Virus record (IMG/VR): IMGVR_UViG_3300046002_009741
Span: 1-25,554 of that record
DNA from: a virus
Strand: one strand, 5' to 3'
Length of the DNA: 25,554 bases
Shown: positions 15,859-23,300 of the stretch, in pieces
Layout: each line of letters begins with the position of its first letter
Numbering within the stretch: the first letter of the stretch is position 1
Notes under the pieces: generated by a model
Databases searched by the model: none
What the model saw: only the letters and a program-made list of their open reading frames with translations
Told to the model about the DNA's origin: nothing
Made by a program: the position numbers and the translations under genes

Positions 15859-16259
15859 AGATTTAAAATCTTTTGAGACAATTCATTCATTTCGCTAACC
15901 AACTCTTGATATTTTTTAAAGTCTGTAGAATTATTAATTTGCGAAAACTCTTGTTTGAATTTTTGAGTTAATTTATCCAACTTGATAATTAGCTTTTGCT
16001 TCTCCCATTGCTCCTCAGAATAAGCTTTACCGGAACACATATTATTTACTAAATCCAGTACACCATCAGATTTAAAAGTAAACTTATACTCCCAATTTGT
16101 ATCTTCATTATTAGCATAGATAAACTTAGTGCCTACTTTAGTAACTATTAATTTAATATCTATTGATTTTTTATCAATAGGTTTATTTGAAGGCATCCAG
16201 TAAATGTCGCCAGGCATCCAGTAAATGTCGCCAATGTTTATTTTTTTTAATCCTTCCAT
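15855..16259 (-). CDS. Small protein with a tandem N-terminal repeat, unknown function
   Basis: This 134-residue protein has a strand-rich first half and a helical, Lys/Glu-rich C-terminus (about 85-134) that may form a coiled coil. The heptapeptide GDIYWMP occurs twice in direct succession near residues 10-23, encoded by a perfect 21-base tandem duplication. A Shine-Dalgarno AGAGAGG lies six bases upstream of the ATG, and a near-consensus promoter lies at 16296-16324. It is the first gene of the methyltransferase operon. No family is recognised. Confidence 0.65.
   Translation of the reverse strand: MEGLKKINIGDIYWMPGDIYWMPSNKPIDKKSIDIKLIVTKVGTKFIYANNEDTNWEYKFTFKSDGVLDLVNNMCSGKAYSEEQWEKQKLIIKLDKLTQKFKQEFSQINNSTDFKKYQELVSEMNELSQKILNL
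16191..16232 (-). repeat. Perfect 21-base tandem duplication within a gene
   Basis: Bases 16191-16211 are repeated exactly at 16212-16232. The unit is seven codons (GDIYWMP), so the frame is kept. The exact identity indicates a recent event. Confidence 0.95.
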
Positions 16260-16294
16260 AGTTACCTCTCTTTATACATTTAAAAGTATAATTA

Positions 16295-16300
16295 TATAAT
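16295..16300 (+). promoter_or_regulatory. Possible -10 box for the portal gene
   Basis: TATAAT at 16295-16300 matches the -10 consensus on the plus strand, but no convincing -35 lies 16-18 bases upstream. If used, transcription would begin at or after the ATG at 16303, which favours the ATG at 16351 as the real portal start, or a leaderless message. Confidence 0.35.
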
Positions 16301-16324
16301 ACATGGTTTATATACCGTCGTCAA
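16296..16324 (-). promoter_or_regulatory. Sigma70-like promoter of the methyltransferase operon
   Basis: On the minus strand TTGACG (16324-16319), a 17-base spacer and TATTAT (16301-16296) lie about 30 bases before the ATG at 16259. The box and its flanks share about 30 nearly identical bases with the promoter at 13680-13708. The element also overlaps the 5' end of the portal frame on the other strand. Confidence 0.7.
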
Positions 16325-17652
16325 GTCCCAAAAGTAAAAAAATAAAAATTATGCCTAGTATTAATTTTTTCCAAAGAGTAAAAAACATTTTCACGCAAAT
16401 CCTTGCAAGGATAAGAAAACCGCGAGGGTTTACAGGATCTTCTGAGTCTTTACGCTTAGGTCTAGCTTCTAAGAGGAATTTAAGCTTAGGATTACCGGAA
16501 ATTCCCGTTAGAACAATTATGGGGGATGGCTATTTAACTCACCAATTGATAGAGATGTCAATATGGAATCCAGAGGTACGACACTCTAGTAGTATTTTAG
16601 CTAGGGATGTTTTTATTAGAGAAAATGGCGAAGTTCGTAGTTGGAAAGTTAACCCTAAGATGGATGACGTAGAAGTAGATAAAAATTTAATTAGTGTAAG
16701 TAAAGAAATGGCATCAAGGCAATTTGGAAAAGATTTAGTTCTAGGAGGTAATGCCTTAGAGCCAGGCGTAAGGAGGATGCTGAGGTTTGGCGATAGTTTT
16801 GCAGAATTAGGATTAAACTTCGACAGTAAAAATAAGAAAGATTACTTTATAGAAAAAATCCAATACCTCCCAACTTTCTCTATGTTTGTGGATGTAAATA
16901 GTGAAGGGGAACTAAAAGGAACTTATTCACAAAGGAAAATGATTAGCGAAAGTCCTGACGATAGGGTATTTCCTGATTGGAAAATATTGCATTTTAAATA
17001 TGAAGAATTAGGAGCTTCAGGAAGGTATGGCGACTCCTTATTTTTACAGTCAGTTGAAGCTTACGAATACTTAAAAGAACACCGTCCAGATGTCGCCCAA
17101 GCTGTCCGAGCCGCCGCAATTTCTCCTTGGCTTCATCTCATGCCCGAAGGCGCGGATGAAGAATACAAAGAAGCTTATATGCTTGAGCATAAATCGCAAT
17201 TAGCACAAGGCTTAATTTCCAACCTTTACTTGTTAAATAAAGCTGACGTAAGAAAAGCTTATAGTAATGGTAATGAAAGTCTTAAGGGCGTTTTTGATTA
17301 TTGGATGAAGCTTAGGGAAGAGTTAGTGCCGCCTGGCGTACCGCTATGGTTTTTCCCAGGGTTGGGAATGGAATCAAACTCAGGTAAGGATATAGCTAAC
17401 CAACCCGCATTGATGTACTCAAGAAATATCCAAGCTTTGCGAGGGTTGGTCGGAACTCAGGTTAAGTGGTGCATTAGCCTAGAGTATTGCATGAAATTCG
17501 GGTATGAATCGTACTATGAAAATGTCATTAAAAGGGGTGGCTTTGAATTAGATTGGGGAATTTGGGCAGTTAACGGACAAGAGTTTTTAATGAAAGCTCA
17601 AAACCAATCAACCCAAAATCAACAGTTAAGTGCGGGCGCAGGGAAGGAATAA
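16303..17652 (+). CDS. Portal protein
   Basis: This protein of up to 449 residues probably forms the dodecameric portal through which DNA enters and leaves the head. Supporting features are the size, the early segment TIMGDGYLTHQLIEMSIWNP, then RRMLRFGDSFAELGLNF, and WKILHFKYEELGASGRYGDS, an arrangement typical of portal wing and stem domains. A helical stem-like part and a Gln/Asn-rich tail follow. The start is uncertain. The first 16 codons coincide with the minus-strand promoter at 16296-16324 and read as low-complexity Ser/Lys sequence, so the ATG at 16351 (MPSINFFQRV) is at least as likely. No Shine-Dalgarno site precedes either. It lies alone on the plus strand between minus-strand operons, and no terminase gene is nearby. 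Confidence 0.75.
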   Translation: MVYIPSSSPKSKKIKIMPSINFFQRVKNIFTQILARIRKPRGFTGSSESLRLGLASKRNLSLGLPEIPVRTIMGDGYLTHQLIEMSIWNPEVRHSSSILARDVFIRENGEVRSWKVNPKMDDVEVDKNLISVSKEMASRQFGKDLVLGGNALEPGVRRMLRFGDSFAELGLNFDSKNKKDYFIEKIQYLPTFSMFVDVNSEGELKGTYSQRKMISESPDDRVFPDWKILHFKYEELGASGRYGDSLFLQSVEAYEYLKEHRPDVAQAVRAAAISPWLHLMPEGADEEYKEAYMLEHKSQLAQGLISNLYLLNKADVRKAYSNGNESLKGVFDYWMKLREELVPPGVPLWFFPGLGMESNSGKDIANQPALMYSRNIQALRGLVGTQVKWCISLEYCMKFGYESYYENVIKRGGFELDWGIWAVNGQEFLMKAQNQSTQNQQLSAGAGKE

Positions 17653-17662
17653 TTAATAAAAA

Positions 17663-17696
17663 AATCCCTTAACTTCTGGTGCTGAGTTAAGGGATT
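17663..17696 (-). terminator. Rho-independent terminator of the minus-strand NADAR operon
   Basis: AATCCCTTAACT (17663-17674) and AGTTAAGGGATT (17685-17696) form a perfect 12-bp stem with a 10-base loop. On the minus strand it is followed by seven T, so it fits termination of the operon ending at 17747. On the plus strand there is no T-tract, so it is weaker for the portal gene. Confidence 0.8.
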
Positions 17697-17746
17697 ACCA
17701 TAGTAAATAGTGAGGAGTGACTCAAGCTAAGAACCACGATAATATT

Positions 17747-17983
17747 TTAGCATAAATAATCGGGGTTTACGTTAAATTTTCCGTCCGATAAATCTTTTCC
17801 GCAATTTGGACATTCAGCATAACTCCCGCTAAAACCGTAATTGCCAAGAGATCTGTTTAATTGTAAAGTTTTTATTACTGTCGGAACTTCAGTTTTTAAA
17901 CTTCCATAAATTTCTGCTGGCGTAGGATTGGAATCCCCAACCCATCCGCAACTAGGGCATTTTATGTATTTTATTTCTGGCAT
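17747..17983 (-). CDS. Small zinc-ribbon protein, unknown function
   Basis: This 78-residue protein has two CxxC pairs, KCPSCGWVG (8-16) and ECPNCGKDL (57-65), spaced about 45 residues apart. They probably bind one zinc ion in a ribbon fold. Such small proteins bind nucleic acid or other proteins. It is the last gene of the operon, just before a strong terminator. AGGTAA before the ATG can serve as a Shine-Dalgarno site. The partner is not known. Confidence 0.7.
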   Translation of the reverse strand: MPEIKYIKCPSCGWVGDSNPTPAEIYGSLKTEVPTVIKTLQLNRSLGNYGFSGSYAECPNCGKDLSDGKFNVNPDYLC

Positions 17984-18000
17984 ACTTTTTAATTACCTGA

Positions 18001-18159
18001 CTATTTTAAAATTTCTACCGCGATAATTTTTTTATTACTTGTCCAAGTTTGCAACATTCTTTGTTCGGAACATTCCCTATCTAAAGATTTGATTCTTCGC
18101 CAACCGTCAATATCTTTAAAGTAGCTACCAACAATAGTGCCTATTTTTTTAACTGGCAT
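18001..18159 (-). CDS. Very small protein, unknown function
   Basis: This 52-residue frame starts at ATG 18159 (MPVKKIGTIVGSYFKDIDGW) and ends with AVEILK and TAG. It fills the gap between the zinc-ribbon gene and the 69-residue gene in the same operon and direction, leaving only four bases to the upstream stop. That tight fit and the absence of any alternative frame support it. No family is recognised. Confidence 0.6.
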   Translation of the reverse strand: MPVKKIGTIVGSYFKDIDGWRRIKSLDRECSEQRMLQTWTSNKKIIAVEILK

Positions 18160-18163
18160 GGCT

Positions 18164-18373
18164 TTAAACCTCTAAAGCTGCGTAATAATCGTCCCAAGTT
18201 TCGTCAATCACTTCATCAACAGTTTTTCCTCTTGCTAATTGGGAAAATCTATACTGTGTCCAAAATTCAAAATCTTCATCGTCTACATATAGCGGTCTAC
18301 CATGAAAGGTCATCGCAAGTAACCTCTTTTTTAGTAACTTGCTTTGCCATGCGACACTAAAATTAATTTGCAT
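18164..18373 (-). CDS. Small protein, unknown function
   Basis: This 69-residue protein has a basic N-terminal half (WQSKLLKKRLLAMTFHGRPL) and an acidic, aromatic C-terminal half (DDEDFEFWTQYRF, then VIDETWDDYYAALEV). It overlaps the upstream gene by 11 bases in another frame. A regulatory or host-takeover role would be typical of such small operon genes, but nothing in the sequence shows this. Confidence 0.6.
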   Translation of the reverse strand: MQINFSVAWQSKLLKKRLLAMTFHGRPLYVDDEDFEFWTQYRFSQLARGKTVDEVIDETWDDYYAALEV

Positions 18374-18686
18374 CGCTGTTTAATCCTTTTAAATCATCTT
18401 CATCAAAATAGAATGTTTTGCAAAACTCTTCTCTAGTTAAAGCCTTAAATTCGTTGTTGAAATAACTCCTGGCTACTTTCCAAATAGCAGACTCGAAAGT
18501 AATCTCTCCATTGCAATCTATCTGGGGTCGGTTTATAGTTTTTTGAAGGATTACACTTTTCTTACTAATTTTTATTATGGAAAAATGCGATCCCCTTGTT
18601 AAATGCCTTACGCCGTAAGAGAAATTAATTTCCGCTGATTTTAACTTTCCGTAATCTTTACCGCCAATCATTAATCTAATCTCCAT
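18363..18686 (-). CDS. Small protein, unknown function
   Basis: This 107-residue protein (MEIRLMIGGKDYGKLKSAEI at the start) looks strand-rich to about residue 75 and then helical and acidic (REEFCKTFYFDEDDLKGL). A strong Shine-Dalgarno-like AGAGAGGA precedes the ATG inside the NADAR gene, which it overlaps by 11 bases. No family is recognised. Confidence 0.62.
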   Translation of the reverse strand: MEIRLMIGGKDYGKLKSAEINFSYGVRHLTRGSHFSIIKISKKSVILQKTINRPQIDCNGEITFESAIWKVARSYFNNEFKALTREEFCKTFYFDEDDLKGLNSDAN

Positions 18687-19107
18687 TTTTATGTTCCTCT
18701 CTAATTTTCATTAAAATTTTTCCCAAGTGATTTTCGCCAACGCCGTCGTAAGTTTTACCCCAAATTCTGTCACCCCATATATTCCATTCTATAATTTCCT
18801 CACTTCCCGTAGCCATTAATTTATAGTACCAACTTGTACCCTCCATGAATTTAAACCTTAAGATATCTTCCATTACAAGGAATTTAATTTCATCCCAATT
18901 GTAATCCTTCCTAAGCTTTACCTTTCTACCCATTTTTTTAGCTTCAGAAGGACTTACTTCAGATATTAACTTCCTTGTAGTTAAATCCTCCCTCTCGGTC
19001 TTCATAGCTTGAAAGAAATTTTCGGCAGTCCAGTATTTAATATCTTGGTAAATAAAGGGCGTGTCCATTGGCTCAAAATTACTAAACCAGTTTTTTGTCC
19101 AAGCCAT
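18676..19107 (-). CDS. NADAR-domain protein (YbiA-like; possible DNA ADP-ribosyl hydrolase)
   Basis: This 143-residue protein spans a whole NADAR domain: NWFSNFEP (6-13), YWTAENFFQAMK (25-36; family pattern T-V-E-H/N-x-x-Q-A-x-K), SPSEAKKMGRKVKLR (52-66), KLMATGSEEIIE (96-107), WGDRIWGKTYDGVGENHLGK (111-130) and LMKIREE (132-138). NADAR enzymes cleave N-glycosidic bonds. Some act on riboflavin intermediates, and others remove ADP-ribose from guanine in DNA, countering DarT-type toxins. In a phage the second role would be counter-defence. That is inference here; no DarT gene is in the window. It is the second gene of an operon with a promoter near 19525. Confidence 0.85.
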   Translation of the reverse strand: MAWTKNWFSNFEPMDTPFIYQDIKYWTAENFFQAMKTEREDLTTRKLISEVSPSEAKKMGRKVKLRKDYNWDEIKFLVMEDILRFKFMEGTSWYYKLMATGSEEIIEWNIWGDRIWGKTYDGVGENHLGKILMKIREEHKNGD

Positions 19108-19110
19108 AAA

Positions 19111-19473
19111 TTACGAACCTAAAGATTTTTTAAAACCATCGTCCATTAATTGTTGATATTCTTTAAACTTTTCTGGATCTGTAGCTACAAGCTCGTAACC
19201 GAGTCTTATAATGTCCTCTGGCGAGTCACATACCCTGCCGCATATCGTAACAGGCTTGTAAGGAATAGGTTTTAATAAATCCGCGTACAAATCTTGTTTT
19301 GTAAGCATAAAAAAACCAGCTTTTATTTCATTCGCCAGTCCAGATGCAATTATTTCTGCAAACCAATAATCGGGATATCCGCCGCAAGCAGATTTTACTT
19401 GATCGCATTTGTTATTCCAATCTTCTTCGCTAGACGCGGACTTCATCAATTCAATTACTTCTGTTTTAGTCAT
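19111..19473 (-). CDS. Phage-type small protein with CGGYPDYW motif, unknown function
   Basis: This 120-residue protein starts MTKTEVIELMKSASSEEDWN, then KCDQVKSACGGYPDYWFAEI. From memory, this N-terminal pattern occurs in many short proteins of phages and bacteria of unknown function. The second half contains KPVTICGRVCDSPEDIIRLG and a helical end. AGAGGA eight bases before the ATG is a good Shine-Dalgarno site. It is the first gene of the NADAR operon, with a promoter at 19510-19539, and lies three bases before the NADAR start. Confidence 0.7.
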   Translation of the reverse strand: MTKTEVIELMKSASSEEDWNNKCDQVKSACGGYPDYWFAEIIASGLANEIKAGFFMLTKQDLYADLLKPIPYKPVTICGRVCDSPEDIIRLGYELVATDPEKFKEYQQLMDDGFKKSLGS

Positions 19474-19509
19474 CTTTATATTCCTCTCTTACTCTTTAAC
19501 TTCATTCTG

Positions 19510-19539
19510 GTTATACCACACCTTTCTATCGTCGGTCAA
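19510..19539 (-). promoter_or_regulatory. Sigma70-like promoter of the NADAR operon
   Basis: On the minus strand TTGACC (19539-19534), an 18-base spacer and TATAAC (19515-19510) lie about 37 bases before the ATG at 19473. After the -35 box it reads GACGATAGAAA, loosely like the RCGGTATATAAA of the two paired promoters at 13680 and 16296. Confidence 0.58.
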
Positions 19540-19602
19540 TAGGTAAATTAAAAAATATAAATTTAGGATATACTGATATAAATAATTACTTACTTTATAG
19601 AT

Positions 19603-20127
19603 ATGCCTAAGCGTCAAAAACAAATAGATTTAACTTCCCAATCTGCGGAATTTATAAACCTCACCATAAGCCCCGGTGACACTTTTACATTCACACTCCA
19701 AAATATCCAACAGTTTTACGGATCGTTGGGAATTATTTTTATAGGCGACACACAGCAAAGACTGGGCTTATTCCCCAGTGGCTATTACTTATTTAAAATC
19801 CCCGCGGCTGGCAGCAAATTAGATTTAGTAATTAGCGCGGGGCAAACTATGGCCATGAGTGGACAAATCCCAATTGCCTATTCGGGAGAGATTCAGCTTA
19901 TTACGCCATTGAGCCAAATTGATTCATTTAACTTTTCCGCCAATATTACGCCGGCGGATAAAATTCAAGTTATTACCGCATCATCAGTTGCCCAACATAC
20001 TTATAGATTTTTAGGAGTATTAAGTGCTGCGCCAACTACAAGTTTGGCTCAATATCAGATTTATTTTAACTCAACCTTGACTAAATTTTTTGTTTACGAC
20101 GGCGAGGGTTGGGTAGAAATAGTCTAA
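19603..20127 (+). CDS. Putative virion (fibre or decoration) protein
   Basis: This 174-residue protein has a basic start (MPKRQKQIDL) and then alternating beta strands with many Ser, Thr, Gln and Gly (FINLTISPGDTFTFTLQNIQ). It ends YFNSTLTKFFVYDGEGWVEI. Short C-terminal motifs of this kind (strand, F-x-V-Y-x-G-x-x-W-V) are common in phage fibre tips and decoration proteins. It is on the plus strand like the portal and capsid genes, which fits a head-associated or fibre role. No Shine-Dalgarno site is visible. It is separated from the convergent reductase gene by a strong hairpin. Confidence 0.5.
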   Translation: MPKRQKQIDLTSQSAEFINLTISPGDTFTFTLQNIQQFYGSLGIIFIGDTQQRLGLFPSGYYLFKIPAAGSKLDLVISAGQTMAMSGQIPIAYSGEIQLITPLSQIDSFNFSANITPADKIQVITASSVAQHTYRFLGVLSAAPTTSLAQYQIYFNSTLTKFFVYDGEGWVEIV

Positions 20128-20131
20128 AAAA

Positions 20132-20320
20132 CGTCAAGTAAAAATGGAGTTTTTAGGGAAACGTCACACAAATCGCGTCAAGCGTTTTCTTCTCTAATAA
20201 GGATTTTACCTGACGCTTTTACAAAAATACCCCTTTTTACCTGACGTGGGCTTAAAGTTAAAAATCCTCCAAAGTGCTTTTGTATAAGCCTTTGGAGGAT
20301 TTATTGTAATTTACCTGACG
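20132..20320. repeat. Cluster of TTTACCTGACG-type elements between convergent genes
   Basis: TTTACCTGACG occurs three times on the plus strand, within 20204-20216, 20234-20247 and 20310-20320. A one-mismatch inverse copy (CGTCAAGTAAAA) lies at 20132-20143, with looser inverse copies near 20162 and 20175. Inverse and direct copies can pair: 13 of 14 bases match between the 20132 and 20234 copies. A further exact match lies inside the reductase gene at 21075-21092. Their role is unknown. Confidence 0.7.
20262..20302. terminator. Strong hairpin terminator between convergent genes
   Basis: AAATCCTCCAAAG (20262-20274) and CTTTGGAGGATTT (20290-20302) form a perfect 13-bp stem, extended by GCTT/AAGC around a TTGTAT loop with one bulged base. 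T-rich sequence follows on both strands, more clearly on the minus strand, so it probably ends both the plus-strand gene at 20127 and the reductase transcript. Confidence 0.78.
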
Positions 20321-20323
20321 GGT

Positions 20324-23300
20324 TTATTTGCCTACTTCCTTAAATAAGCACTTATCCGAGTCGCATCCGGCCGGGCCAACTTGAGAATCTTCTACCGCTA
20401 CATTGCCCAACCTTATTTGCAAAAGTTCATCAAAACTACTATTTTTACGGCGAGCTAAAACCTCTCCCCATAAATCTTCATATTTTTCCTTAGAAATTGG
20501 CTCAAATGGCAGACGAGGGAAAGTTTCGCCACCGTCAAATCTTGCCAAAAGTGCCGCAGAACTATATCCGCCACAATTTTGGATGTTCTGGTAAAGGAGT
20601 TGTGCATATTCCCCAATTTCCTCTTGACGTATTTCCAAAGTTGCTGAAGTATTGTGAGTTGCGTAGTAATTTTGTACTTGTAGGTAAAAGTCAAATTGGG
20701 CTTTTGCGCTAAATTTGCTTATATCTACATCTTCCCCGATGTTATCCGCCCAGCTAGTTTTTGTGGGAATTTCTACCAACCATTCCGTAACTCTTGGGTC
20801 AAATGGATCGTTTAATAAATTACCCTCAGCATCTTTACAAGATTGGGAAGGAATAATACTGTAGCCATAGTCCATACAAGCTAAAGCTACTGCATCGTCT
20901 CTGCCAAAAGTAATCCGACGGATAAATCTAGCAGCTTTTGGAGGATGCCAACCAGGAGACGCGCCAGTTAAGAGACTCTTAGTCCCGCTTGGTTGCACCG
21001 TAGTACATCTATTGGGGCGTTTAAGCGAATGTGCATGACAGTATTCCCAAACTGCTTTATGGGCTTCATCTTTAAAAAGCGTCAGGTAAAATTCTTCCAA
21101 GGCTTTAAAAAGTAGTCCGTTGCAAACGCCGGGGTGTTTTATAGCAAATTTCCCTTGGCTTTTATTCCAATCGTTAATAATTTCAACTACCTCATCTGGG
21201 AATGTTTCTATCCAATTTTCTAAATCCTTTGATGTGATAAAGTCTCTGTCTGAGTATTCCTCCCTGCCGCCTTCCCACCAGCGCAACCAACTTTCCCCAA
21301 ATAAATTAACGAAAAAGTCAAATAAGCCAGTAAAGCTAACGCCAACAATAGGGTCTAACTCCCTAGATTTTTGATATCTCTCGTCAGGGAATTTGTCATT
21401 TAATAGTACGGCTGCAATTAAACCCGCAGCCCTAAATGAGTCTCTTAAACTATTTAAGTCTTTTCCATCTAGCGTGTTTAGGTGTACTTCAGCGAGATCG
21501 CAGAAAAAATTGTTACCCACAATTTCTCCGCAATTATGCGCGACAAAGCCCTCTACTACACCCCAGTGCGTTATTGGTTCAGAAAAATCATAAACTTTTA
21601 CAATCCCTTGTTTTTCTACTACCGATATTGAGGGAGAGGTTGCCAAGAGAGTTTTGGCAAATTTATCAATCTTGTACGAATGAATAAAGTTGATTTGGTT
21701 GAAGAATGAAAGTCTCTCTTTGTATTGCTGAATATTTACGTCGTAACTTTCTCTACATTGGTAAATACCATTAGGGAACGACACGGTCGTCGGACGGTTA
21801 ACGGTTATATAAGCTTCTATGCCAAAGTCTGCTTTTAAAGAATCAACGATCTGTTCGCCCATTTCTCTACAGGTCGTCTTTAAGGTCACTCTGCCGTTTT
21901 TTAGAACACTGCCGTTAGCTGAATAAAGTCCAGACAAGAACGATGCTTTTATGTCTAAGTCCCAGCCTTTATAAGTGGATGGGAGTGCGCGAAATGGAAG
22001 GGTGTAAAGAGAAAAGTCGTATTTGTCAATTAACTCATTCAGTCCGTTAACATAAATACGCCTTTCGCCATGTTTCTTGCATTTCAAACCTTCCGTTTCT
22101 TGGAAAAATTCTAGGATTTCTTGATCCTTTTTACCTATGTTGACAGCAACACCTAGTTGCCCTTTTTTGTCGTTTTTCAAATCAGATAAATCAGATAATT
22201 GACCATCACCTTGGACAAATCCTAAACAAACGAATATTTTATTCTTATGCTCTGGCACTTTTAAGAATGGCATTAATCTGTCACCCGGTCTTAATTCAGA
22301 TGCGTCAACTCTTTTGCCATCAATATTTAAAAAAGAGTGATCTGGAGTGCAGTGAATACTTCCATAAGCCCCCATTCCTACCCTTACGGTTTCCTTTTCA
22401 CCTGAACACCATATATGAGATAGAGAAACATTGCCCTCTGCGTTAATTATCTCTACATCTTGACCGTCCAACGACTCGAATGCTCTGTAACCATCTTTAG
22501 TTAATATTTTCATATCCCCACGAAAACAAGGGTTGGTAGCGTACCTAGACATCCTTTCTTCCGCTTCAGTAATACTCAACAGCCCTAACTTAGCTAAAAA
22601 ATTTAATGCTTCATTTAAGGACTTATTGTATAAGTCTAAAAACTTATTTTTTAAATCCTTATTAGAGAGTAAATCCACGTTAGCTCTAGCTACCGCTTCG
22701 CCAGCCCATTGAATTGCACCTTCACCGCTGTGGAATTGTTTTTGCACACTTTTTTTGACCTCTTCTAAAGTTGGGCGACGGTGATAAACTAACGTATGAT
22801 TAGCCATTCTTAAGCAATCTTTGTCAGGATCTATTTTCCAGTTACCCTCATTGTCTTGTTGCCACAAGTTATCTTTAGCTGTTGCAAACTCTATATCTTC
22901 TGGCGAACCCTGTCTCATGCCCGCCGACCTTCTTATATTTCCGGCTACAATTGTAACACTAGCCTCATCAATTAACTTGCATAACTCTAAAGCGGTAAGT
23001 TGGCGACCTATAGCCCCGTTTAAAATCTTAGCTAATTTTCCATACATCCCAGCTAAAGCTATGGGATTAGCTGTTCCGCCAAAACCTTTAAGTTTTTCCC
23101 CACTACTTCTTACCGCACCTAAGCAAACGAAAACTTTAACGTTTTTCGCTAAATCTTCCCTTGAAGACAACTCTAGAAGTGTAAGGTAAGAGTCTACCCA
23201 ACCCTTACGGCTATCTCCAACAAAAATGTTAACTTGTCCGCGCGCGCCGCTAACGATAGTGTCATCGTGCCTGTTTTCTTTTTTTACAGTGCCAGGTAAA

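Noticed and set aside
17697-17760. tRNA or small RNA gene after the portal gene
   Set aside because: No cloverleaf arms or T-loop sequence could be found. The only structure is the terminator hairpin.
17991-18001. ATTACCTGACT as another member of the TTTACCTGACG repeat family
   Set aside because: It reads AGGTAAT on the coding strand just before the zinc-ribbon ATG, so it is better explained as a Shine-Dalgarno site. The match is also imperfect.
20132-20320. CRISPR array or origin iterons
   Set aside because: The copies are short, irregularly spaced and in mixed orientation, without uniform spacers. They sit between convergent genes with no replication gene adjoining.
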